64,000 nt of DNA from Palsa-1248 sp963737835 (GCA_963737835.1 CAVTUH010000001.1:248001-312000); one strand, 5' to 3'. Positions 1 to 8,176 are shown, counted from the stretch's first letter. Notes: generated by a model from the sequence alone, not told the origin. A program made the numbers and translations.

Positions 1-1
1 G

Positions 2-148
2 TATCACGTGCGCGGCGAGCCGACCAACTTTCTGATCGATCAGAAAGGCCGGATCGTCTTCAGTGGCTTCCGCATCAGCGACTCGGCTGGAGAGCGTATG
101 CTGTCGCTGATGATCGAATCGATGCTCGATCACGCGCCGGCGTGGTGA
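2..148 (+). CDS. C-terminal fragment of a thioredoxin-like (TlpA/redoxin) protein, 5' end outside window
   Basis: The open frame from the window edge to a TGA at 146-148 encodes 48 residues. They include a V-x-G-x-PT-x-FLID-x-x-GRI-x-F stretch. This matches the cis-proline loop and the last strands of TlpA/redoxin-type thiol-disulfide proteins, where the substrate-binding Pro precedes the final beta hairpin. The CxxC site would lie upstream, outside the window, so activity cannot be judged. The role is likely extracytoplasmic disulfide exchange or redox sensing. It could instead be a related thioredoxin-fold protein. Confidence 0.6.
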   Translation, partial: YHVRGEPTNFLIDQKGRIVFSGFRISDSAGERMLSLMIESMLDHAPAW

Positions 149-295
149 CCACGGCGTTCTCTCGTAGCACCCTCGCGCACTTCAAGGATCGCAAGACATT
201 TCGTCCGACCCGTCTCCGCCACTGGCGTTGGGCATGAGCCTCCAGCGGAGCAACTGGGCTACTGCCGTTCGTTGAAGAGGGGGTATGGGCCTGGG

Positions 296-623
296 TCACT
301 CAAAGCCCATCTGGGGATGGTGGCAGTTCATGCAGCGGCGCGCCCACGCGTTGCCAACCAGCCCTCTCCTCGTGAAGTGTTTGCGGCAGCGCGGGCATTT
401 CCACATGCCGTACCAGATGGTGGCACCAAGAATCGCGGCCATCCAAGCGATCACGATACTGATCGGCGGCGCGAGATTTGGAAATTCGAGGGTGTCGACT
501 CTGATGAGGGTCACCACGCCAGGTCCGTAGCCAAGGCACAATCCCCCACATGAGAAGGCGTCGGCGACGGTAATCCTTCCATGCACCCGCGTATCGAGCT
601 TGGATATCGGCCGAGGTAGTCAT
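296..623 (-). pseudogene. Small membrane protein with C-terminal zinc ribbon, interrupted by one frameshift
   Basis: From ATG at 621-623 one minus frame reads MTTSADIQARYAGAWKDYRR and on to LLMWG. A second frame then reads GYGPGVV, a hydrophobic segment (SIVIAWMAAILGATIWYG) and a CPxC...CMNC zinc ribbon, ending in TGA at 296-298. The frames join smoothly if one G is removed from the GGGGG run (complement of 543-547), giving about 108 residues with one or two membrane segments and a cytoplasmic zinc ribbon. The layout resembles small bacterial zinc-ribbon membrane proteins of unknown function. The homopolymer location means an assembly or sequencing indel is as likely as a real mutation. Confidence 0.6.
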
Positions 624-636
624 GGAAGCTCGCCTC

Positions 637-1842
637 TCAGCTTGTGGCAGGCGGAAGCGCCCCCGCCTCCAATTGGCCAATCAAGTCGAGAAGCCCGGCC
701 GCCTCCCACCACCGATTTCGCTTGCCGTCGGATACCGGCAGTAGCACTCCAGCTGCCGCGAGATGCCCGACGGCCTCGAAGACTCGACTTCTGCCGCGGC
801 CGCTTGCCGCGGTGGCCACCGGTACTGAGATCATCGGGTGCGCAGGCAGAACATCGATGACTGCCCATTCTGCGGCGTCAGCGCGCGGCGATCGGTCGGT
901 GTCGCGGAGTCTCTCCCGCCAACGTTCTTGCAAATTCGCGACGGCAGCGACGTACCCCCGCGCCAGCCGCGCCGCCCGGTCCGTTGCGACGGCGAAGTAC
1001 TCCAGCCAATCGGCTACACGATCTTCGCGGAAGTGCGTGAGTCCCATGATATAGCGGTCCCTCGCTCCGGCAAAAACGACGCTGATCGGCGGTACGAAGT
1101 GCGGCGTGATGCCGCGGCGGCGCAACACGACATGGACCAGCGCGCGTCCCGTCCGCCCGTTGCCGTCGTCGAACGGGTGAATGGTCTCGAATTGCGCGTG
1201 CACCAGAGCCGCCTGCACCAACGGCGACAGCGTGTCGTCATGGATCGCGTCGCAGAGATCCGTCAGGAGTCGGTTCACGTCCTCCGGAGGCGGCGGGATG
1301 AAGTCGGCGCCGCACGGGTTGTAGTCGTTGCCGCCGATCCAGTTCTGCGTTGTGCGGATGCGCCCCACCATTGCCGGATGATGTGCACGCTCAAGCAGTC
1401 GACGGTGAATCGCGGCGATCTCCGCCCGAGTGAAGCGCTCGACCTCGGCTGCCCTGTCCACCGCTAGCGCCATCGCGTCAATGTTGGCGAGCACCTCCAC
1501 GGCGGTTGGCCCGGGAGCAATACCCGATTCTGCTTTGGCCTCGGCGCGGGCGAGCTCGCGCACACCCAATTGCATGCCTTCTACCTTTGACGAAGCGATT
1601 GACTCTGTCCGCAGCAGGAGCCGCGCGAGTGGCGCTAGCGCCTGTCCGCCGTCGGCATTCAACTGGCGGAGGGAGGATTCTGCTTCTGAGATGAGCCCCG
1701 CCAGCCGCGCATCAAGGTTGAGCGTGAGCGCGGAAAGCGTATCGGGTAGGAACGCGTTGTAGCGGCAAGCACGCCTGTATTTGGGCGGCGCGTCAATAGA
1801 GGGGTCGAAGTGCCAGGTTCGCGGTATCAGGCCGCCGGACAT
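637..1842 (-). CDS. Fic family protein (putative AMPylator) with N-terminal Fic_N domain and C-terminal winged helix
   Basis: This 401-residue protein carries the Fic core motif HPFDDGNGRTGR, which holds the catalytic His and the phosphate-binding loop used to transfer AMP from ATP to a target hydroxyl. Near residue 80 the stretch SSKVEG fits the class II inhibitory motif (S/T)xxxE(G/N), so auto-inhibition by an N-terminal helix is expected. The last ~60 residues look like a winged helix-turn-helix. This is a common layout for stand-alone Fic proteins that bind their own promoter. The upstream region (1870-1939) holds two palindromic sites, which supports autoregulation. It has no separate antitoxin neighbour. 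It lies in the older integrative debris beside the tRNA-Ser locus. The target protein is unknown. Confidence 0.9.
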   Translation of the reverse strand: MSGGLIPRTWHFDPSIDAPPKYRRACRYNAFLPDTLSALTLNLDARLAGLISEAESSLRQLNADGGQALAPLARLLLRTESIASSKVEGMQLGVRELARAEAKAESGIAPGPTAVEVLANIDAMALAVDRAAEVERFTRAEIAAIHRRLLERAHHPAMVGRIRTTQNWIGGNDYNPCGADFIPPPPEDVNRLLTDLCDAIHDDTLSPLVQAALVHAQFETIHPFDDGNGRTGRALVHVVLRRRGITPHFVPPISVVFAGARDRYIMGLTHFREDRVADWLEYFAVATDRAARLARGYVAAVANLQERWRERLRDTDRSPRADAAEWAVIDVLPAHPMISVPVATAASGRGRSRVFEAVGHLAAAGVLLPVSDGKRNRWWEAAGLLDLIGQLEAGALPPATS

Positions 1843-1869
1843 CGAATGGGGGCGTGTAAGGGGTAGAAA

Positions 1870-1939
1870 GTGGGATTAAGTTGGCACTATAATCCCACAT
1901 ACGCAATAAGTGGGATTATGGTCCCGACACTAATCCCAC
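1870..1939. promoter_or_regulatory. Two palindromic operator-like sites upstream of the Fic gene
   Basis: The nonamer GTGGGATTA and its complement TAATCCCAC occur four times as two inverted pairs: 1870-1878 with 1890-1898, and 1910-1918 with 1931-1939. Spacers are 11 and 12 bp, and the dyads are about 40 bp (near four helical turns) apart. They lie 28-97 bp upstream of the Fic start codon. The likely ligand is the winged-helix domain of the Fic protein itself, as autorepressor. That assignment is inference; the repeats are seen directly. Confidence 0.7.
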
Positions 1940-2202
1940 TTATGGACAATGAGTTGACAGGCCATTGAGCCTGCCGGGCACGCTTCTGACAAATCGAACG
2001 TATGTGGTAATAGGGGCATCTCGTCGGACTTTCCTCGACGCGCCCTCTGGAGCCCTGCGTGAGGTGCCGACTCCTTGGCCGAAGTGTTCGATGACGTGCA
2101 AGCTAGTCGCGAGATGCCTCGCGAGCCGGACGGCGATCCACCCCCATTCGCGCCGTTGGCGCTCAAGGGGGACGACAGTTCGGCGCCGAGCCGCCGGCGC
2201 TA

Positions 2203-2595
2203 GTGCGGGTCATGATCCGTTACCGCCAGCAGGAAGCGACGGCCGTGAGGCAGCGCGCCCGCGCGTGCGGGCTCCCGCTTGCCCGGTTCGTCCGTGAAGT
2301 CTCACTCGGCGCTGTGCCGCGGGAGCGGCGACACCGGGCCGTCGATGAGCTCATCCGGCAACTCGCCCGCATTGGCAACAACCTGAATCAACTGGCCCAC
2401 GAGGCTCACGCGCGTGACCGATATCCGATGGAGGCGCGCATCGACGCGGCCCTCGGCGAACTGCGTGCGGTGGGCGGTTATGGCAGCGGTCGCGGTCGCT
2501 CGGGCGACGCACGCGCTCTCAGGCAAAGGCGATGGCCGACGAGGTGGCGGCACAGTTTGCGAAGCTGCCTCGAACGCCAGAGCCCGAGCCGCTGA
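2203..2595 (+). pseudogene. mobC: MobC-like relaxosome protein, C-terminus replaced by a deletion junction
   Basis: The frame opens with GTG (or ATG at 2212). Its first ~90 residues fit the MobC family: a ribbon-helix-helix-like start (VRVMIRYRQQEATAVRQRAR, GLPLARFVRE) followed by the family hallmark IRQLARIGNNLNQLAHEA. MobC helps open the oriT of mobilizable plasmids and ICEs together with a relaxase. After LGELRAV (about 2475) the sequence turns into low-quality Gly/Arg-rich residues. From about 2485 a different frame already matches the N-terminal half of the following integrase. I therefore read it as a truncated gene fused out of frame to the integrase by a deletion that removed the relaxase and other mobility genes. 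Confidence 0.65.
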
Positions 2596-3542
2596 CGTTG
2601 AAAGCGCTGTTTGACATCTACGGACGTGAGGTGTCGCGCCACAAAGGCGCATCGAAGCGCAGCCACGACGCGCGCTGCGCGGAGATGTTCATGCGGTATT
2701 ACGGAGCGACGTGCCAACCGGCTGCCCTCTCGCGGCGGGATTGGGATCGATTCATCGTGGCGCGTCGCCGCGGCATCACCTTCCCGCGAGGGGTCAACCA
2801 CGCCGACAAGAAAGTGCGCGACCGGGTGATCGCCTATGACCTACGGTTCTTGCTCGCCGTACTGAATTGGGCGACCGTTGCGGGCAATGGTCGGAGCGGC
2901 GTCCTGCCGGACCGCAACCCGCTACAGGGGCTACCCCTGCCCCGCGAAGAAAGTCCGCGCCGACCAGTCGTGGTCGCGGAGCAATACGCCAAACTGCGCA
3001 GGGCGGCTAGAGTGCGGGGACCCGAGGTGGAGGCTTTGCTCGTGCTCGCGCACGAGACCGGACATTGGATTGGGGCTGTTCGGCAGTTGCTATGGTCGGA
3101 TTTGACGCTGCGTGCCGACGCCGCGATGGTTCGGTGGCGCGCAGAGCTCGACAAGATTGGCCACGCCCACACGACGCCACTGAGTACAGATGCCACGGCG
3201 CTGCTCACTCGGCTGCAGAGTATGCGAAGCGCCACCGGGGATACGCCGGTCGTCCCCATGCTCGAGGATCGCACGAAGTGCTACACCCGGCACGTCGTAC
3301 GTAAGACGTGGGATGCGCTCGCGAAGGCCGCGGGTCTGCCAACTGGTCAGCGCTTTGGCTGGCACTCGCTCCGGCGAAAATTCGCGACGGAGCTCAAGGA
3401 GATGCCACTCAAGGATCTGTGCGCGTTGGGCGGGTGGAAGAGTCCAGCCACGATCCTGACCTGCTATCAAACGCCAGACGAGGCCACGCAACGGTCGGCG
3501 CTCGCGCAGCGGAAATCACTCTCGGCAGCTGGCCTGAGCTAG
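2532..3542 (+). pseudogene. N-terminally truncated tyrosine integrase (older element), catalytic Arg I lost
   Basis: The 336 residues are clearly related to the integrase at 21382-22611: shared blocks include LFDIY, RRDW-x-R, VLNWAT, LAHETGH and LKDL followed by GGWK. Homology continues upstream of the ATG in the same frame (LGRR...QAKAMADEV against LGHRDREAAKAKAEEL), but the first ~60 residues (arm-binding region) are missing at the mobC junction. HxLR (GWHSLRR) and the nucleophile Tyr (CYQTPD) remain. The Arg I position, CGG in the intact paralogue (22096-22098), is TGG (Trp) here at 3066-3068, so strand transfer should be dead. Its end lies 100 bp from the duplicated tRNA fragment, the same geometry as the live integrase. 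It is a relic of an earlier insertion at the same tRNA. Confidence 0.8.
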
Positions 3543-3543
3543 C

Positions 3544-3569
3544 ACGAAATGGAACCACGAAATGGAACC
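3544..3569 (+). repeat. Tandem 13-bp repeats, putative arm-type sites of the truncated integrase
   Basis: Two head-to-tail copies of ACGAAATGGAACC directly follow the integrase stop codon and lie about 72 bp from the tRNA-derived att core at 3642. The repeats at 22571-22594 occupy the equivalent place beside the second integrase and share the unit's edges (GAA...CCAC) but not its middle. Tandem short repeats at fixed distance from the core are typical of arm sites bound by the N-terminal domain of tyrosine integrases. Confidence 0.55.
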
Positions 3570-3641
3570 ACTCGATGGTGACGTACAACGCCCGCCCACT
3601 GACCGACATCAGCAAGCGGGCGCGCAGTAATGAGTTAGTGC

Positions 3642-3702
3642 ACGGACGGGGCGAGATTCGAACTCGCGAGAGGCTTTCACCCCCACACGCTTTCCAGGCG
3701 TG
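3642..3702 (-). repeat. Left attachment site: 61-bp duplicate of the tRNA-Ser(GGA) 3' part
   Basis: These 61 bases are identical to 22666-22726. They contain the discriminator base, acceptor 3' strand, T-arm, long variable arm and most of the anticodon arm of tRNA-Ser(GGA), and then diverge (T at 3703, C at 22727). There is no D-arm or 5' acceptor strand, so this is not a tRNA gene. It is the att copy left by site-specific integration into the tRNA 3' end. Confidence 0.93.
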
Positions 3703-3802
3703 TCCCGCTAGTACCGAACTCCGACGCGATGTCGCCTTTCATAGAGCGCAGCGCGCAATCTGCCGGAGTTCATGCCCCTCGATATCGCTTCATGTCGGGG
3801 TC

Positions 3803-3825
3803 AATCCACACCACAATCCACACCA
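3803..3825 (+). repeat. Tandem repeats near the left end of the element (putative integrase arm sites)
   Basis: AATCCACACCA occurs at 3803-3813 and 3815-3825 in direct orientation. The same 11-mer occurs twice near the right end (22571-22581 and 22584-22594). Both pairs lie inside the element, about 100 bp and 72 bp from the att cores, so in the circular form they would flank the core on both sides as arm-type binding sites. The match between ends is seen directly; binding by the integrase is inferred. Confidence 0.65.
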
Positions 3826-3865
3826 TCGCAGCCACACGGAGCGAGCGTACCCTCCGTAGCATTAT

Positions 3866-4309
3866 TCAAAAAACTGGCCCTACTTCGAGCCTCAAATCGT
3901 CGGTTCCGAGGATCATCCACGCATCATCTCGACCGTCATCACTGTCGGCGAATACCACTAGGCGTAGGCCTCCGGAGAACCTCAGGTCTAGATCCCAACC
4001 GGGGCCAATTGCAGTCGCTTCAAGGACGTGATGGCCAATGAGAGTCTGAGCCAACCGAGAAATATCGCCGTCCTTGCCGCCAGAGAAGTTCCAGTCACAG
4101 ATCACGTATCGATCGCCTTCGAGGCGCCAAGGCGACTCTACAGTTAGGTGTCGCCACCCGTGCGGCCGCTCCTGGGTTCCATCCGTCGCCCTATGGCCCA
4201 GCGGGCCCAAATCGAGCCTCAAGATTGAACCATAAGGATTGTCGACATTCTCGCAGGGCAAGCCAATCAGCTCGCGCATGACGCGGTCGACGCTATCGGT
4301 GTCCCTCAT
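3866..4309 (-). CDS. Uncharacterised 147-residue protein in the protease/nuclease-like unit
   Basis: I chose ATG at 4307-4309 because GGAGG lies a few bases upstream; an open frame continues to 4516 but its residues look non-coding. The protein has alternating hydrophobic strands (ILRLDLGPL, WRHLTVESPWRLE, DLDLRFSGGLRLVVFAD, WMILGTDDLRLEVGP) and few helices, suggesting a compact beta-rich fold. No signal peptide or membrane segment is visible. I recognise no family. It is last in the minus-strand run 7100-3866, 203 bp after the PD-(D/E)XK-like gene, so it may be co-transcribed as an accessory or immunity-type component. Function unknown. Confidence 0.6.
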   Translation of the reverse strand: MRDTDSVDRVMRELIGLPCENVDNPYGSILRLDLGPLGHRATDGTQERPHGWRHLTVESPWRLEGDRYVICDWNFSGGKDGDISRLAQTLIGHHVLEATAIGPGWDLDLRFSGGLRLVVFADSDDGRDDAWMILGTDDLRLEVGPVF

Positions 4310-4512
4310 GCCTCCACTCCCCCAATGGGCATCCCGCCAAAAGCCGACCCCCTGAACCCCATTCGCGGGCCGGGGGCAGCAAACTCCGACAACTTGATGG
4401 CTCTCATAGGAGAAACCGGGTATCGGCGCCGCAGTATTCTCCCGAAATATTCGACTTTGCTGCGAGAAACGGGTAACTCCCGCGTGAACGCCACTTGGAT
4501 GAAATCCATCGA

Positions 4513-5400
4513 TCACGTGGCGCCCCCCGCAGCGGAATGGGGCGCGGCTTTCGACGGGGTCATTGGTTGGATTGAAATATTGATGTGTCGGTAGGTGATG
4601 CCATCTTCGATCACATCCTCGAGGCCGGGAAGCGCCTGGCGACTTACGAGCACAACGTACCTATAACCCCGCAATTCAAACCCGTGCAGCAATCCGGCAT
4701 GGTAGAGCTTCATCTGTTCGCGCGCTGTCGCAGCCCTCATGGCAGTGTGAACGGAATCGTCTACGATCTTCCATTCAGTGAGAACCAGCGCTTCTGACGC
4801 TGAGATAATCGGGCTAGCAGTGTCAACCGGTTCACCGAGGACTAGGTCCGTTCGTGCACCTGTCGCGCTAGCCTTGAACGCAAAGATACCGAACCAGAGA
4901 AGGTGCACAGCTCCCAGTTTTTCGCACGCCGGTTCTCCAGTTCCGTAAGCCGCATGCCAGTTCCCGGCGACGTCTTGGTCTACAACGATCAACCGCTGTA
5001 AATGCGCAAATGCCCGCTCCGTAAGTCGCCGGCTGACGACCTCCAAGTCGCCCAAAAGAAATTCGGTTTCTGTGGCCACACTTACAAGCGATGGCACGAC
5101 GGCCTTCAGGACGTCAATCCCTGAAACGCCGTCACTCCGGATCAACTGAGCCAATCCATTCGGCTCAAAAAACCGCGCCAGCGCGGCTGCGGCTTTTGGC
5201 GGCAGCTGATCGCGATTGGCCGCCAAATAGCTCTCTATCGAACCCACTATCTCCCTTCCTTGGCCTCGAAACACACGCCATGCAATGTTGAAGGGATCCT
5301 CTGACTGGATTCGTTGCGCCTGAACAAAAACCTCCGCTGCGCGCGCGAGACCCATGATCCTTGCGTGAATCGCGCGCCACTGCACCTGGCAGTCGTTCAT
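4513..5400 (-). CDS. PD-(D/E)XK-like putative nuclease, family not recognised
   Basis: ATG at 5398-5400 is preceded by AAGGAGAG at good spacing. The 295 residues divide into a helical N-terminal half (1-145) and a C-terminal half with a restriction-fold-like series. That series has a helix with Glu160 (CEKLGAVHLLWFGIFAF), a strand ending in Asp185 (TDLVLGE), a strand with Glu209-x-Lys211 (ALVLTEWK), then an amphipathic helix (REQMKLYHAGLLHGF) and a strand (YRYVVLVS). The E/D-E-x-K spacing fits the PD-(D/E)XK nuclease superfamily, but this is a pattern call only. It is 76 bp downstream of the active trypsin-like gene and in the same orientation, so a protease-triggered nuclease is an attractive but unproven model. 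Confidence 0.6.
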   Translation of the reverse strand: MNDCQVQWRAIHARIMGLARAAEVFVQAQRIQSEDPFNIAWRVFRGQGREIVGSIESYLAANRDQLPPKAAAALARFFEPNGLAQLIRSDGVSGIDVLKAVVPSLVSVATETEFLLGDLEVVSRRLTERAFAHLQRLIVVDQDVAGNWHAAYGTGEPACEKLGAVHLLWFGIFAFKASATGARTDLVLGEPVDTASPIISASEALVLTEWKIVDDSVHTAMRAATAREQMKLYHAGLLHGFELRGYRYVVLVSRQALPGLEDVIEDGITYRHINISIQPMTPSKAAPHSAAGGAT

Positions 5401-5476
5401 GTCTCTCCTTGAGCGCGCCCAGGCGCATGATTTGAGAGCCGATATCGCGTCCTGGCCCGCCTGAACGGTTCGCGCT

Positions 5477-6274
5477 CTAGCGGTTACTCAGGCTCATTGT
5501 CGGGAGAAGGTCCCATGCTCCCAGCATGCTCGAGATAAGAGGCTGATCGACGGGGACGGCGAAGGCGGTAACCAATTCCAATCCACTAGTATGAACGCCT
5601 AAGACAACACCCGTCGCTGTATCGAACACGGGTGCCCCGCTCATGATGCGCGCCGTTCTGACATCGAGGAGGAGGCGATCCATTCTCCCACCCCAGCGTG
5701 ATATCCCAGAGAGGTGCCCCTGCTGAAGCACGGGACCGATTCGATAGACACGACGCTCTCCGAGGTCGTCGTCGCGCTCAAGTGCATCGGACCCAAACGG
5801 GTAGCCTAACACGGCAATCGGCTGTGCAATGTGCACGTCGACTGCGTTTGCGACACGAAGCGTCAGAGAAGCGGCCCGAAAGTCGCCCTCGGTGGGATGG
5901 AAATCGACCAGCGCGAGATCCTGGGAGCGGTCAGACAACCAAGCGTGTCGCAATATCCTACATAGATGCAGCACGACCTTTCCAGGGACTGGATGGTTAA
6001 AGAGCGCCCGAAAATACAAGTCCGGAATGCCACGCTCGCGCAGCGCGGCTAACTTCTCGACAACATGCCGCGCGGTTAGTAGAGTCCCACGACGAATTAC
6101 AAAGCCTGTGCCGACGATCTTGAAGTTCGGGCGAGCAACCTCTTCCGCCGTGAGGACGCCGGGGCCACTCGCATACGCCGGAATTGGGTCCGCGGCCGCT
6201 CTCGGATATTCTTTCAGATAACCGATGGCACAGGTGCCTAGCTTGACGGCTGCGAGCACTTCCGAGGAAATCAT
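5477..6274 (-). CDS. Trypsin-like serine protease with intact catalytic triad
   Basis: This 265-residue protein has a chymotrypsin-fold layout without signal peptide or membrane segment, so it probably acts in the cytoplasm. The expected triad is visible: His70 in LLTARHVV, Asp119 in SQDLALVDF and Ser212 in MSGAPVF, followed by the usual G-x-x-T-G-V-V-x-G-V hairpin. It is 28 bp downstream of a same-length paralogue lacking two triad residues, and 76 bp upstream of a PD-(D/E)XK-like gene. Stand-alone cytoplasmic trypsin-like proteins are frequent in bacterial conflict systems, where they cleave a partner. Here the partner could be the pseudo-protease or the nuclease-like protein. No N- or C-terminal sensor domain is seen. 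Confidence 0.82.
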   Translation of the reverse strand: MISSEVLAAVKLGTCAIGYLKEYPRAAADPIPAYASGPGVLTAEEVARPNFKIVGTGFVIRRGTLLTARHVVEKLAALRERGIPDLYFRALFNHPVPGKVVLHLCRILRHAWLSDRSQDLALVDFHPTEGDFRAASLTLRVANAVDVHIAQPIAVLGYPFGSDALERDDDLGERRVYRIGPVLQQGHLSGISRWGGRMDRLLLDVRTARIMSGAPVFDTATGVVLGVHTSGLELVTAFAVPVDQPLISSMLGAWDLLPTMSLSNR

Positions 6275-6302
6275 CTAAGGCAGTCTTCCACCCCAAGATC
6301 GT

Positions 6303-7100
6303 TCACGACCCTCTCGGTGTGGCATCCGAAGGGCCTTGGACCGCGACCGTCATTGTTGGCCTGGTAGAATCGTGCGAAGCCAACAGGCTGCGCACCGCCG
6401 GGCGATCGAGCGGAGCTGCTAGGGCGCTCACGCGTTCAAGAGTATCGAAGAGCACCGCGATGACGAGGCCTGTCCCCAAGTCGACGACAGGAGCGCCGTT
6501 CATCGCGGGCGAAGACCTTAGATCTAGAAAGAGTCTATCCACCTTGCGGCTAGTCTCGTAGGGGGAGATCGCCGACACGAATCCCTGTTGTACAAGTGGC
6601 CCAACACGATACAAGTAAGGCTTGCCGGCGTCGGAATCCCAATCAAGAGCGGCAGCCGAAAACGCGTATCCGGCAGTCGCGACTGGCTGTCCAACGGCAA
6701 CAGCAAAGGGTTCGATGAAATCGATAGGCACAGCGGGAACAGCGAACGCGCCTGGGGGAGCTAGATAATCAAGGAGTGCGATGTCCTGGGTGTAGTTTTG
6801 GACCCAGCCAAAGTGACTCAACGGACAGACGTATTGTTGCCAGCCGTTCTCGGCACGCGGCTCGAACAACACCCGACAGCGATCACGCGGGATTCCTTTG
6901 TTATCGACTTCGCTCCTAAGCCCCAAGACATTGCGCCGGGTAGTGAGGATCGTACCCGGACGGACGACGAATCCCGAGCCAAACACGTGAAAATTGGGCT
7001 CGCGCAAGTTCGGCTCTAATCCTGCCCCCATCTTCAGGTACCCGATCGCGCACACGGTCGCCCGCATACGGGCCGCTAGCTCATCGGTAAATGCCGTCAC
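6303..7100 (-). CDS. Trypsin-like pseudo-protease, paralogue of the adjacent protease
   Basis: It starts with GTG at 7098-7100 and is also 265 residues long. It aligns end to end with the next gene: CAIGYLK, GSGFVVRPGT, QDIALLDY, VGPLVQQG, and DRLFLDLR ending in NGAPV. The catalytic His position is Arg56 (LTTRRNV) and the Ser position is Asn201 (AMNGAPV), while Asp106 is kept. It should therefore be inactive as a protease but keep the fold, a pattern typical of pseudo-enzymes that regulate, scaffold or sense for an active sibling. It is first in the run of four minus-strand genes. Retention of the full length argues against simple decay. Confidence 0.8.
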   Translation of the reverse strand: MTAFTDELAARMRATVCAIGYLKMGAGLEPNLREPNFHVFGSGFVVRPGTILTTRRNVLGLRSEVDNKGIPRDRCRVLFEPRAENGWQQYVCPLSHFGWVQNYTQDIALLDYLAPPGAFAVPAVPIDFIEPFAVAVGQPVATAGYAFSAAALDWDSDAGKPYLYRVGPLVQQGFVSAISPYETSRKVDRLFLDLRSSPAMNGAPVVDLGTGLVIAVLFDTLERVSALAAPLDRPAVRSLLASHDSTRPTMTVAVQGPSDATPRGS

Positions 7101-7426
7101 CGGGTAGTCTCGGTCAGGTCGACTGTCGTTTTGCGCATTGTATCACGAGTCGGCCAGGGGGGCCCGAATTCGAGTGCGAGCTCGTTGAGGTCGGAGTCCT
7201 CATGCGGCCAATACTCGGGCCTGCAAGGCCGCACGGTCAAGCTGATAGAGGCATGTGCGTATTTCGGTCAAGCTGATCGCACATTCCGCGCGAAGCTGAT
7301 CAGCCGTTTCGCTCCAAGCTGATCACGCGATGCAGGGCACGCCGATCGCGTGCATCCGCGCGAGGCTGGTCACCGAGTCGGTGGGCCACGAGATCAGTTG
7401 TAATGATGGCGCGTGAGTCTCACGTG

Positions 7427-8176
7427 TTACTCCTGATCGATCTTTGGTTGGCCGAGCCGGCGGAGTGAGCCGCCGGTCAGGGTGATGCGGTGCGCGTGAT
7501 GCACCAAGCGATCAAGGATTGCGTCGCCAAAGGTGGCGTCGCCGACCAGCTCGTGCCAGTGCTCCACAGGGAGTTGGCTCGTCACGAGCGTGGCGCGTCG
7601 GTCGACCCGATCTTCGACGATCTCGAGGAGATCGCGTCGTTCACGATCACCGAGAGGCGCGAGTCCCCAGTCGTCCAGGATGAGGAGGTCCGTCTTGGCG
7701 AGGTGCTGCAGCAGCTTGCCGTAGGAGCCGTCGGCCCGGGCCCGCACTAAGTCTTCGCCCAAGAGACGCGGGAGTCGGAGGTAGCGCACGGAGTGGCCCT
7801 GCCGGCAGGCGCTCAGCCCGAGCGCACAGGCGAGCCACGTCTTACCGGTGCCCGTTGGACCGACGAGCAGGACCACCTGGTGCGTGCGGATCCAGTCGCC
7901 GCCGGCGAGTCGCAGGACGAGCGCGCGATCGAGTCCACGTTTCGCGCGGAAGTTGATGTCCTCGACACAGGCACTCACGCGGAAGCGGGCGAGTTGGAGG
8001 AGCCGGGTGAGTCGCCGATCGGCGCGCGCAGCCTGCTCGCGCTCGAGGAGGAGCGCGAAGCGGTCTTCGAAGCTGATCTGAGCGATGTCGGGTACGCCGC
8101 GTTGCTCGTCGAGCGCGGCGGCCATGCCGGTCAGACGCAGGGACTGTAACTGGGAGAGGGTTTGTTCAATCAGCAT
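7427..8176 (-). CDS. istB: IS21 helper ATPase IstB
   Basis: This 249-residue AAA+ protein has Walker A GPTGTGKTWLA and Walker B LLILDDWG, followed by the typical DRRATLVTSQLPVEHWHE and DAILDRLVHHAHRITLTG blocks. These are the hallmarks of IstB, the ATPase that selects target DNA and activates the IstA transposase. Start ATG at 8174-8176 gives the usual N-terminus (MLIEQTLSQLQSLRLTGMA). The start codon lies inside the end of istA, as is normal for the family. The 3' end is about 110 bp from the left repeats. Confidence 0.96.
   Translation of the reverse strand: MLIEQTLSQLQSLRLTGMAAALDEQRGVPDIAQISFEDRFALLLEREQAARADRRLTRLLQLARFRVSACVEDINFRAKRGLDRALVLRLAGGDWIRTHQVVLLVGPTGTGKTWLACALGLSACRQGHSVRYLRLPRLLGEDLVRARADGSYGKLLQHLAKTDLLILDDWGLAPLGDRERRDLLEIVEDRVDRRATLVTSQLPVEHWHELVGDATFGDAILDRLVHHAHRITLTGGSLRRLGQPKIDQE

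Noticed and set aside
3642..3702. Second tRNA-Ser gene
   Set aside because: Only the 3' part is present; the D-arm and 5' acceptor strand are missing, so it is an att duplicate.
4310..4516. N-terminal extension of the 147-aa gene overlapping its upstream neighbour
   Set aside because: The extension starts with GTG, reads as non-coding, and the ATG at 4309 has a clear GGAGG site.
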